Source: Acidobacteriota bacterium
GTDB lineage: Bacteria > Acidobacteriota > Aminicenantia > Aminicenantales > Aminicenantaceae
DNA length: 14,990 bases
Direction: 5' to 3'
Assembly (NCBI GenBank): GCA_030609975.1
Contig: JAUWSR010000052.1
Span: forward strand, 1-14,990
In this document: in pieces, positions 6,324 through 13,329 of the stretch
Numbering within the stretch: the stretch's first letter is position 1
Layout: each line of letters starts with the position of its first letter
Position numbers and translations under genes: made by a program
Notes under the pieces: model-generated
The model's input: only the letters and a program-made list of their open reading frames with translations
Databases searched by the model: none
What the model was told of the DNA's origin: nothing

Positions 6324-7501
6324 TTGTTGTCCTTCAGCGGAGACATAAAGCCGCCCAGCGTCCGTTGCGATAGAGGGGTCATCAAGCGACAACAGCAGAT
6401 CTCCAGGTCCCCACCAAAGATGAATTCTCCCAATTCCATGGCTTTGTTCCTGGTTATATCCAGAATCCTTTCACCCGGTTCTTGGAACCAGTGCATTTTC
6501 AGAGATCTTCCCTTCCCGGATTTATAATCCCAGACCCCCTTCACCTCGCCATTTACCAGGATGGTGGAGGTGGCATTTCCGCCCCGATCATAGATATAGG
6601 GGAAATATTCAGGTTGAAGATATCTGCTCCGGTCTTTGTATCCCATTAGATATGGATCGAGCAGGGGAAGCAGACTGACCTCCTCACCGATGTCTTCCCT
6701 ATATGACTCCATATGCGCCCGCTCGGCCTTCAACATCCAATAATTCCTCTTTAGCCCGGAGATCTCGACTTCACAGAGTTCTTTCTCTCTCTGCTGCAGG
6801 ATTTTTTTTACCTCTCCTTTGCGGAAACTCGTCCACCAGGAAACATCTTCCAGCGTGACCGGCCCGAATGTTTCGAGATACTGCTGCACAATATACCTGC
6901 GCGCCTCCTCCTCAGTTATCTTATCCAGATCGAGATCCGGGAAATAGTCTTTCATGGCGTAATAGGTGTGAAGATTGCTCAACCAACCGGCCCGCTGCAG
7001 ACCTCGGATGAGGGACCCCTGGTCACACATAAGGTTTAGGAGAGGCGAGATATGCTCGACCGACTCGAGCTCGGCTTTAACCTCTTTAGCAGTCAGCCCT
7101 CTTCCTTTAAACAGAGGCAAGATCCGTTGACAAAGCCTGAGATATTCTTCATGGGTCAGACCGAGATGGGTAAGATAGACATCGGCCCTCGGTATGAGCA
7201 TACTGCGAATGGCTGCAAACGCAGCAGGTATATTTTCTTTGGGCAATACATACACCGTCTTGCGTACAAAACGCACTTTGCCCAGGAGTTTTTTTCCTTC
7301 CCAAAACTCATCCAAATCCTGCCGGTTGAAATGCTTCAGCCGGGCATATAAAGAAAGATAAGGAGAGAGAGGATCTGTGGCATGCAGTCCGATGATATCA
7401 TCTACAACTTCGAGGATATTTTTTCCCTTCGATTTTGCAGTCAGATGTTGTTTTTTGAGACCCCAACGGTTCATCCGGATGCGATCGATCTTTTCACTCA
7501 T
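6320..7501 (-). CDS. HTH_42 winged-helix protein (AlkZ/YcaQ-like)
   Basis: This 393-residue protein has the length and layout of the HTH_42 winged-helix family, whose studied members (AlkZ, YcaQ) are DNA glycosylases that unhook interstrand crosslinks or remove bulky alkyl adducts. Recognisable segments are the N-terminal helix MNRWGLKKQHL, the IIGLHATDPLSPYLSLYARL block, the FVRKTVYVLP strand, the central helices (KGRGLTAKEVKAEL, FGPVTLEDVSWWTSF) and the C-terminal LLPLLDPYLMGYKDRSRYL and ATSTILVNGEVKGVWDYK segments. In AlkZ the block near residue 40 reads GLQAQ and its two glutamines are catalytic; here it is GLHAT (His40, Thr42). Glycosylase activity is therefore uncertain, and it may only bind DNA or use a different substrate. 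It follows the flavoprotein gene by 24 bp and overlaps the small ORF downstream. A weak AAAGAG lies 6 bases before the ATG. Confidence 0.85.
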   Translation of the reverse strand: MSEKIDRIRMNRWGLKKQHLTAKSKGKNILEVVDDIIGLHATDPLSPYLSLYARLKHFNRQDLDEFWEGKKLLGKVRFVRKTVYVLPKENIPAAFAAIRSMLIPRADVYLTHLGLTHEEYLRLCQRILPLFKGRGLTAKEVKAELESVEHISPLLNLMCDQGSLIRGLQRAGWLSNLHTYYAMKDYFPDLDLDKITEEEARRYIVQQYLETFGPVTLEDVSWWTSFRKGEVKKILQQREKELCEVEISGLKRNYWMLKAERAHMESYREDIGEEVSLLPLLDPYLMGYKDRSRYLQPEYFPYIYDRGGNATSTILVNGEVKGVWDYKSGKGRSLKMHWFQEPGERILDITRNKAMELGEFIFGGDLEICCCRLMTPLSQRTLGGFMSPLKDNK

Positions 7502-7525
7502 CCTTAACTCTTTCGCCTGACAGGA

Positions 7526-8866
7526 TCAAGCCCGGGAGGCCTTAAGCGCAGCCGAGATGAGGGCATTCCAGACCGGAGCGTAGGGCGGCGCATAGGCTGC
7601 ATCAAACCAACCCAGGTCCTCGATATTCATCCCTACAAATACCGCCACCGCGGCCGGATCGATAAATTGGGCGGCGTTGGCACTACAGACAGCCACAGCA
7701 CCGATCATGGCACCAGATTCTTCTTCACAGATCACTTCCACCTTCGCCAGCTCATTGCCTGGATAGTAGCCGGCTTTATCCGTCCTCTGAGCCTTGAATC
7801 TGCGTGCTGCGATCCCCTCTTTCTCAGCTTCTTCCAAACTCAAGCCTGTCTTCGCCAGGGAGAGTTCAAAAAACTTTAGGATCTGGGTGCCTACGATCCC
7901 AGGGAACTCGAACTTCCCCCCCGCCATGTTGATGCCGGCGATACGGCCCATCTTATTGGCGGTTGAACCTAGAGGAAAATAGACATTGCGGTTCAAGATC
8001 CTGTGGTAAACGGCCGCACAGTCTCCCGCCGCGTAGATATCCTTATCGCAGGTCAATCCGGTGCGGTCGGTGATAATGGCTCCATTTTTTTTGGTGTTCA
8101 GTTTATCGCGGCAGAAGGAAGTAGCAGGCGACGTTCCTACAACAGAAAACACCACATCCGTCTCGAACTCCTGTTGGTCACTCTGCAGCAGCAGCCGATC
8201 CCCATTTTTTTCTACGGACTGAAGAGCCACATTACCTAAAAACTGGATTCCTTTCTCTTTGATCTTTTCCGCCACAGCCTTTCGGACCATCGCCGGCCAG
8301 ACAATGGCCGGTTCGGGAAAGATGTCGAAAAGCGAAACCTCCAGGCCCCGTTTGTGCAGGGCTTCCGCCACCTCCAGCCCCACATTACCGGCACCAACGA
8401 CAGCTGCCTTTTTAGGAGTTTTTTCTTCCAGGTACGCGATGATAGACATTAAATCAGGGATGGTGTGGACGGTGAATACACCATTCAGGCTGTAATCAAT
8501 AAAAGGAAGCTTTTTGGGAGACGCCCCTGTAGCGATCAGGAGTTTCTGGTATCCTTCCCGATACACTTCTGCCGTTTCCAGGTTTTTTATCTCAACCTCA
8601 TGCTCCAGAGGATAAAGCGCGACGGCTTCCCTGAGTATCTCCACAGAAACACCCCGCATTTTCTCAAACGATTCTGGTGTAAAATATATGAGCTTCTGGG
8701 GCGAGGCAATGTCTCCGGAGATCACATAGGGGATTCCGCAGGCACCGTAGGAGATGACACGGCCCTTATTGATAACCTTTATCTTAGCTTGCGGATGCTT
8801 TCTCTTGACCTGTCCTGCGGCGGAGAGGCCGGCAGCATCCGCTCCGATGATCAAATAATCCCACAT
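7526..8866 (-). CDS. FAD/NAD(P)-dependent oxidoreductase, CoA-disulfide reductase/NADH oxidase type
   Basis: This 446-residue protein belongs to the single-cysteine branch of the pyridine nucleotide-disulfide oxidoreductases. The N-terminal FAD motif is IIGADAAGLSAA (residues 6-17). The redox cysteine is Cys43 in SYGACGIPYVI, which matches the active site of CoA-disulfide reductases, NADH oxidases and polysulfide reductases. Residues of about 153-170 hold the NAD(P) Rossmann motif VVGAGNVGLEVAEAL. YAAGDCA near residue 275 is the second FAD-contact motif. The C-terminal dimerisation domain ends with AYAPPYAPVWNAL (Tyr425, Tyr429), the region supplying CoA-site tyrosines in CoA-disulfide reductase. 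It likely reduces CoA disulfide, polysulfide or oxygen with NAD(P)H in the cytosol; sequence alone does not decide which. No extra rhodanese domain is present. A good ribosome site GGAGG lies 5 bases before the ATG. It is the first gene of the leftward unit. Confidence 0.9.
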   Translation of the reverse strand: MWDYLIIGADAAGLSAAGQVKRKHPQAKIKVINKGRVISYGACGIPYVISGDIASPQKLIYFTPESFEKMRGVSVEILREAVALYPLEHEVEIKNLETAEVYREGYQKLLIATGASPKKLPFIDYSLNGVFTVHTIPDLMSIIAYLEEKTPKKAAVVGAGNVGLEVAEALHKRGLEVSLFDIFPEPAIVWPAMVRKAVAEKIKEKGIQFLGNVALQSVEKNGDRLLLQSDQQEFETDVVFSVVGTSPATSFCRDKLNTKKNGAIITDRTGLTCDKDIYAAGDCAAVYHRILNRNVYFPLGSTANKMGRIAGINMAGGKFEFPGIVGTQILKFFELSLAKTGLSLEEAEKEGIAARRFKAQRTDKAGYYPGNELAKVEVICEEESGAMIGAVAVCSANAAQFIDPAAVAVFVGMNIEDLGWFDAAYAPPYAPVWNALISAALKASRA

Positions 8867-8899
8867 GGCTTCCTCCAGATTGGGCTGAGATGCCCTTTC

Positions 8900-8928
8900 A
8901 CTTTAATCCATGTTATTTCTCATTGCAA
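8900..8928 (-). promoter_or_regulatory. candidate promoter for the leftward five-ORF unit
   Basis: On the minus strand TTGCAA (8923-8928, 4 of 6) and TAAAGT (8900-8905, 4 of 6) are separated by exactly 17 bases. They lie about 35 bases upstream of the flavoprotein ATG, leaving a leader of about 27 bases that carries the GGAGG ribosome site. Position is good, match moderate. Confidence 0.35.
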
Positions 8929-9020
8929 CTACAGCGATTGGGACACAACGAAGTCGACGTGCTGAGATCGGCTCGCCCGAAGGGTGAAAGATGCAGACAA
9001 TAATAACTTTGATTTACAGA

Positions 9021-9050
9021 TTGAGAGTGTCGGCAGATTTCATGAATAAT
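9021..9050 (+). promoter_or_regulatory. candidate promoter for the PPK2-kinase-translocase operon
   Basis: TTGAGA (9021-9026, 5 of 6) and AATAAT (9045-9050, 5 of 6) are separated by 18 bases. This would give a leader of roughly 90 bases containing the palindrome at 9108-9120. A second possible -10, TAGAAT (9085-9090), has no good -35 partner. Confidence 0.3.
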
Positions 9051-9107
9051 TCAGAGGCTATTCCTTTATCCAAGGCGGTTAGGTTAGAATAGGTGAAATG
9101 CTATGGC

Positions 9108-9120
9108 AGTTCTTAGAACT
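9108..9120. repeat. short palindrome AGTTCT-T-AGAACT
   Basis: Two perfect 6-base arms flank a single T, 29 bases upstream of the PPK2 start codon. The size fits an operator half-site pair for a dimeric regulator. The loop is too short for an RNA hairpin. No second copy was noticed in the window. Confidence 0.35.
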
Positions 9121-9149
9121 AGCATCAAACGAACCAGAAGGATTTTCAT

Positions 9150-10637
9150 ATGCTTGAAAATTTAGATCTCACCAAAAAACTGGGAAAATCGGAATACAAA
9201 AAAGCAATGGATGAGCTGGAGATCCAAGCAGGGAAGCTGCAGAGGGAAGCCCGCGAATTGGGTATCCCTGTGATTTTATTGTTCGAAGGCTGGGATGCAG
9301 CCGGCAAAGGCACCTTAATAAATCGCTTATCCCTTTCTCTGGATTCGCGTGGATTTGTAGTCTATCCCATCAATCCTCCCAACGAAGAAGAACGCTTCCG
9401 TCCTTTTCTATGGCGGTTCTGGACCAAGATCCCCCTGCGAGGACGAATGACCATCCTCGATCGCAGCTGGTGCGGCCGCGTTCTGGAAGACCGGATCGAC
9501 AAAGCCGTCAAGAGCCGCATCTGGCAGAAGGCCTACGACGAGATCCTTTCCTTCGAAAGACAACTCAGTAACGACGGCTATCTTATTATGAAGTTCTTCC
9601 TGCACATCAGCAAAAAGGAACAGAAGAGAAGATTCAACAACCTTCGGGAAAATCCAGCCACTGGTTGGCGTGTCACCGAAAAGGATCTAAGGCACCACAA
9701 GCAGTACGATGAATACAGCACCGCTTACGAGGACATGCTCACAAAGACCCACACCGAAGGAGCACCCTGGACGATCATCGAAGCCCACGACCGACGTTAT
9801 GCATCCGTCAAGTTCTTCAAAACCTTTTGTTCCTTGCTGTCCCGCCGGATTCAAGAACTGAGATCCGCAGATAACCATATGCCCTCCTCGCCCAGCATAC
9901 CACCTGAACTCGCTCCGCCTCCGGTTTCCATACTGGATAACGTCGACCTCACCAAAACCTTAGAAAGGGAAGAGTACAATTCCCTATTGAAACCCCTGCA
10001 GGAGAAGATCCGGGAATTGGAGCACGAAATGTACATTCGCCGCATTCCTGTTGTCATTGTATATCAGGGTTGGGATGCAGGAGGAAAGGGCGGCAACATC
10101 CGGAGAATGGTCCAGAACATGGACCCTCGCGGCTACGAGGTCGTATCCATTGCAGCCCCCAACGAGATCGAAAAGCAACATCACTATCTCTGGCGGTTTT
10201 GGAATAAATTCCCTAAAGCCGGACATTTCGCCATCTTTGACCGTTCCTGGTATGGCCGGGTCATGGTGGAGCGTATTGAAGGCTACTGCACCGAAACGGA
10301 ATGGAAAAGGGCCTATTTCGAGATCAACGAAATGGAGGAGCAGTGGACCAATTTCGGGACGGTTATTTTTAAATTCTGGCTGCACATAAGTCCTAAAGAA
10401 AAGCTCCATCGTTTCAAACTACGTTATAGTATTGAACACAAGCAGTGGAAGATCAATGAAGAAGACTACCGAAACCGAAAAAAACGAGATCTATATAAAG
10501 AAGCGGTGGATGAAATGCTCTACCGCACCAGCACCAGCTATGCGCCCTGGACTATCATCGAGGCCAACTCGAAACTTTATGCTCGCACCAAAGCACTGCA
10601 GACGGTTGTTCGTACTTTAGAAAAAGAAATCAGCTAG
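9150..10637 (+). CDS. pap: two-domain PPK2, polyphosphate:AMP phosphotransferase
   Basis: This 495-residue protein consists of two fused PPK2 domains, the layout and length of class II PPK2 enzymes such as the Pseudomonas protein, which phosphorylate AMP to ADP with inorganic polyphosphate in the cytosol. Domain 1 (about 1-235) has Walker A GWDAAGKG (residues 47-54) and Walker B LDRSWCGR (Asp104). Domain 2 (about 262-495) has GWDAGGKG (307-314) and FDRSWYGR (Asp364). Both repeats open with the same phrase (NLDLTKKL, NVDLTKTL) and share the WRFW motif, showing internal duplication. A Pro-rich linker (about 245-260) joins them. Domain 1 has Cys108 where domain 2 has Tyr368 after the RSW motif, so the two sites may not be equivalent. 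The ribosome site AGAAGGA lies 7 bases before the ATG. The next gene starts 13 bases after the stop, so this heads an operon with the PAS kinase and the translocase-like protein. Confidence 0.93.
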   Translation: MLENLDLTKKLGKSEYKKAMDELEIQAGKLQREARELGIPVILLFEGWDAAGKGTLINRLSLSLDSRGFVVYPINPPNEEERFRPFLWRFWTKIPLRGRMTILDRSWCGRVLEDRIDKAVKSRIWQKAYDEILSFERQLSNDGYLIMKFFLHISKKEQKRRFNNLRENPATGWRVTEKDLRHHKQYDEYSTAYEDMLTKTHTEGAPWTIIEAHDRRYASVKFFKTFCSLLSRRIQELRSADNHMPSSPSIPPELAPPPVSILDNVDLTKTLEREEYNSLLKPLQEKIRELEHEMYIRRIPVVIVYQGWDAGGKGGNIRRMVQNMDPRGYEVVSIAAPNEIEKQHHYLWRFWNKFPKAGHFAIFDRSWYGRVMVERIEGYCTETEWKRAYFEINEMEEQWTNFGTVIFKFWLHISPKEKLHRFKLRYSIEHKQWKINEEDYRNRKKRDLYKEAVDEMLYRTSTSYAPWTIIEANSKLYARTKALQTVVRTLEKEIS

Positions 10638-10650
10638 AGAAGGAATGATC

Positions 10651-13329
10651 ATGAAAAACATCCGTATCCTATACATCGAGGATGAAAAGCAGCAGCGAAA
10701 GGATCTCTCAGAGGTCCTTAAAAACAAGGGATACCGCGTCACAACCGCCTGCTCCGGAAAGACGGGACTCAGCCTGTTTCAACGAAGACGCTTCGATGTC
10801 ATCTTGTGCGACCTCAACATGCCTGAAATGGGTGGCTTGGAGGTGCTGGAGCAAGCAAAAAAATCAAATCCGGACATCCCCTTCATCATGCTCTCCTCCC
10901 GAGGTTCGGTCAAAGAGGCCGTACGCTCCATTCGCAAAGGAGCTCACGACTTTATCCTGGAGCCCCCCCATCCTGACGAGCTCGAAATCACCATCGACAA
11001 TGCCTTCGAAATAAGCCGGCTCCAACAAAAACTCTTGAGCTCTCAGACAGACTATAAAAGACTTGTGGAGAATGTCCCGGATGTTATTTACTCCCTGGAT
11101 CCCAAGGGCAGATTCATCAGCATAAGCCCGGCCTCTGAGACTGTATTAGGCTATAAGCCTTCGGAACTGGTTGGTACGCCCATGTTCGATATTCTTCATC
11201 CGGAAGACCAGGGAAGGGTCCGCCAAGGATTCCTGGAGTCCCAAAGATCCGGAAAAGGGCAGCTCCGGAAGCTCGAATTCAGATTGGTCACAAAGTCTGG
11301 AGAAATTCGTCATTTTGAAGCGCGAGGACGTACAACTATGGAAGATGGACGCGTGGTCCGCGGAGATGGGATAATCCGAGACATTACTGAGTTAAAACGG
11401 TCTTTTGACAACATCCAAACCATCGTCAATGCCTCGCCCATCCCGGTGCTTGTCAGCCACCTCTCGGACGGCACTATCATTTTCATTAATCAGCACATGG
11501 CACGCTTGCTGGGATACAATTCCTCCAAGATCAAAGGTCAAAAGACTCCGGATTTTTATGACAATCCCGAGGACCGCAATAAAGTGACCGCAGCCCTGCA
11601 AGAAGACGGTCATGTGCACAATCAACTGATCCGGATCAAAAAAGCTGACGACAGCCGGATCTGGGTTCTCTTTTCGACGGAGCTTGTGAACTTGGGAGAG
11701 GAAAAGGTCGCTCTCACGGGATTATACGACATCAGCGAACGGATCGAAATGGAACAGGCCCTCGAACTGGAGCGGAATTTTGTGAACGCAGTTCTGGATA
11801 CAGCCGGTGCTCTGGTCGTTGTCGTTGATCGAGAAGGACGCATCGTACGCTTCAACCGCTTCTGCAAGGAGGTCACTGGCTATACTTTCTCAGAGGTGGA
11901 AGGAAAACAATTTTGGGAGCTCTTCCTTATGCCTGAGGAAACGGAGTCCGTGAAAGCTGTATTCCAGAAGCTGCTGGCCGGCCAATTTCCCAGCAAAAAC
12001 GAAAACTATTGGCTCACCAAGTCCGGGAACCGGCGCTTGATCGATTGGTCCAACACAGCCCTTTTGGATAATGCCGGCGAGGTGGAATACATCGTGGCCA
12101 TCGGCATCGATATATCGGAACACCGCGAGATGGAGATGGCCCTTTTGGAAAGCGAACAGAACTATCGTGAACTCGTCGAGTATGCCAACAGCATCATATT
12201 GAGATGGAACCGGCATGGAGAGATCCGTTTTTTTAATGATTTTGCGCAGAAATTTTTTGGCTACAAGGAAAAAGAGATCATCGGTAAGAATGTCATGGGC
12301 ACCATCGTTCCGGAAACGGATTCTTTCGGCCATGACTTAAGAGCCATGATCGCAGACATTGAGAAGAACCCGGAAAAATATGTCAGCAACGAAAATGAGA
12401 ACATGAAGCGTAACGGCGAGCGCGTTTGGATATCTTGGAGCAACCGGCCGATCTATGATGAGGAAGGCAATCTCCATGAGATCTTGAGTATCGGGAAGGA
12501 TGAGACCGAACGCAAAAAGGCCCAAAAAGCTCTTCAGGACACTCAGGCCCAGCTCATCCAGGCCGACAAACTGGCCTCTCTGGGACAATTGGTCGCAGGA
12601 GTCGCCCATGAGATCAACACACCCATGGGTGCGCTTAACAGCATGCATGATACTCTCTTCCGCACACTGGATAGAATCCAGGATATTATCTCACAGGAAT
12701 TTCCGAAGGATCATCCACAATTCTCCAAAATTGAAACGTCCTTTCGCGTGATCGAAGAGGCCCATCAGGTGCTCTGCAGCGCCACCGACCGTGTCATCTC
12801 GATCGTCTCACGTTTGAGAAGTTTTGCCCGTTTGGACGAGGCCGAATTAAAGACCGTCGATATCCACGAAGGCATCGAAGATACCTTGGTCCTGATCCAC
12901 AATGAGATCAAGCATCACATCACGGTCATAAAAGAGTTCGGAGATGTTCCACACCTTGCCTGCTATCCAAGCCAGCTGAATCAGGTCTTCCTCAACCTCC
13001 TGATCAACGGCAAACAGGCCATCCTGGATCTCAAAAAGAAGGGTACGATTCGTTTGACAACTTTTGTACGAAAAAACCGGGTCTATATCAAATTCAAGGA
13101 TGACGGTATAGGCATACCTCAAGAAAATCTGCACAGGGTGTTCGACCCGGGTTTCACCACCAAAGGTGTAGGTGTAGGCACGGGTTTGGGTTTGTCTATC
13201 TGCTACCAGATCATCCAAAACCACCGGGGTGAACTGAGGGTGGACAGCCAACCAAAGAAGGGCAGCACCTTTACCATCATCCTTCCCATGAACCTGGAGA
13301 AGATAATGGAAGACATTCCCAATAACTAA
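10651..13329 (+). CDS. REC-PAS(x4)-HisKA-HATPase sensor kinase
   Basis: This encodes 892 residues from ATG 10651. An in-frame ATG at 10645 touches the AAGGA ribosome site, whereas 10651 is 6 bases away. There is no signal peptide or membrane segment, so it is cytosolic. Residues 1-120 form a receiver domain with the acidic pair Glu10-Asp11 and phospho-acceptor Asp54 (CDLNMPEMGG). The otherwise invariant Lys before Pro is Glu105 (FILEPPHPDEL). Four PAS-type domains follow at about 137-252, 254-372, 375-498 and 500-625, each ending in a D-I-(T/S)-E-like phrase, as in PAS/PAC units. Then comes the HisKA box VAGVAHEINTPMGAL with phospho-acceptor His653. The HATPase domain has an N-box (LLINGKQAILDL, where Gly-Lys replaces the usual Asn-Ala), DDGIGIP, PGFTTK and GVGVGTGLGLS. 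It probably receives a phosphoryl or protein signal at REC and small-molecule cues at the PAS domains. The output regulator is not in the window. The stop overlaps the next start (TAATG). Confidence 0.94.
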   Translation: MKNIRILYIEDEKQQRKDLSEVLKNKGYRVTTACSGKTGLSLFQRRRFDVILCDLNMPEMGGLEVLEQAKKSNPDIPFIMLSSRGSVKEAVRSIRKGAHDFILEPPHPDELEITIDNAFEISRLQQKLLSSQTDYKRLVENVPDVIYSLDPKGRFISISPASETVLGYKPSELVGTPMFDILHPEDQGRVRQGFLESQRSGKGQLRKLEFRLVTKSGEIRHFEARGRTTMEDGRVVRGDGIIRDITELKRSFDNIQTIVNASPIPVLVSHLSDGTIIFINQHMARLLGYNSSKIKGQKTPDFYDNPEDRNKVTAALQEDGHVHNQLIRIKKADDSRIWVLFSTELVNLGEEKVALTGLYDISERIEMEQALELERNFVNAVLDTAGALVVVVDREGRIVRFNRFCKEVTGYTFSEVEGKQFWELFLMPEETESVKAVFQKLLAGQFPSKNENYWLTKSGNRRLIDWSNTALLDNAGEVEYIVAIGIDISEHREMEMALLESEQNYRELVEYANSIILRWNRHGEIRFFNDFAQKFFGYKEKEIIGKNVMGTIVPETDSFGHDLRAMIADIEKNPEKYVSNENENMKRNGERVWISWSNRPIYDEEGNLHEILSIGKDETERKKAQKALQDTQAQLIQADKLASLGQLVAGVAHEINTPMGALNSMHDTLFRTLDRIQDIISQEFPKDHPQFSKIETSFRVIEEAHQVLCSATDRVISIVSRLRSFARLDEAELKTVDIHEGIEDTLVLIHNEIKHHITVIKEFGDVPHLACYPSQLNQVFLNLLINGKQAILDLKKKGTIRLTTFVRKNRVYIKFKDDGIGIPQENLHRVFDPGFTTKGVGVGTGLGLSICYQIIQNHRGELRVDSQPKKGSTFTIILPMNLEKIMEDIPNN

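Larger units (their letters stand above)
8867..9149. other. divergent intergenic region, 283 bp
   Basis: This region separates the leftward flavoprotein unit from the rightward PPK2 unit. I see no coding frame or RNA gene in it. It contains a candidate promoter in each direction and a short palindrome (9108-9120) near the PPK2 start. Shared control of the two units from here is possible but unproven. Confidence 0.6.

Noticed and set aside
6123..6527. Plus-strand ORF of 134 codons preceded by AGGGGAGG at good spacing
   Set aside because: It is antisense to the small ORF and to the conserved C-terminus of the winged-helix protein, has no protein-like features, and its apparent ribosome site is better explained as the arm complementary to the kinase Shine-Dalgarno.
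8465..8965. Plus-strand ORF of 166 codons reaching into the divergent intergenic region
   Set aside because: Most of it is antisense to the FAD/NAD domains of the flavoprotein, and it shows no recognisable motif or ribosome site.
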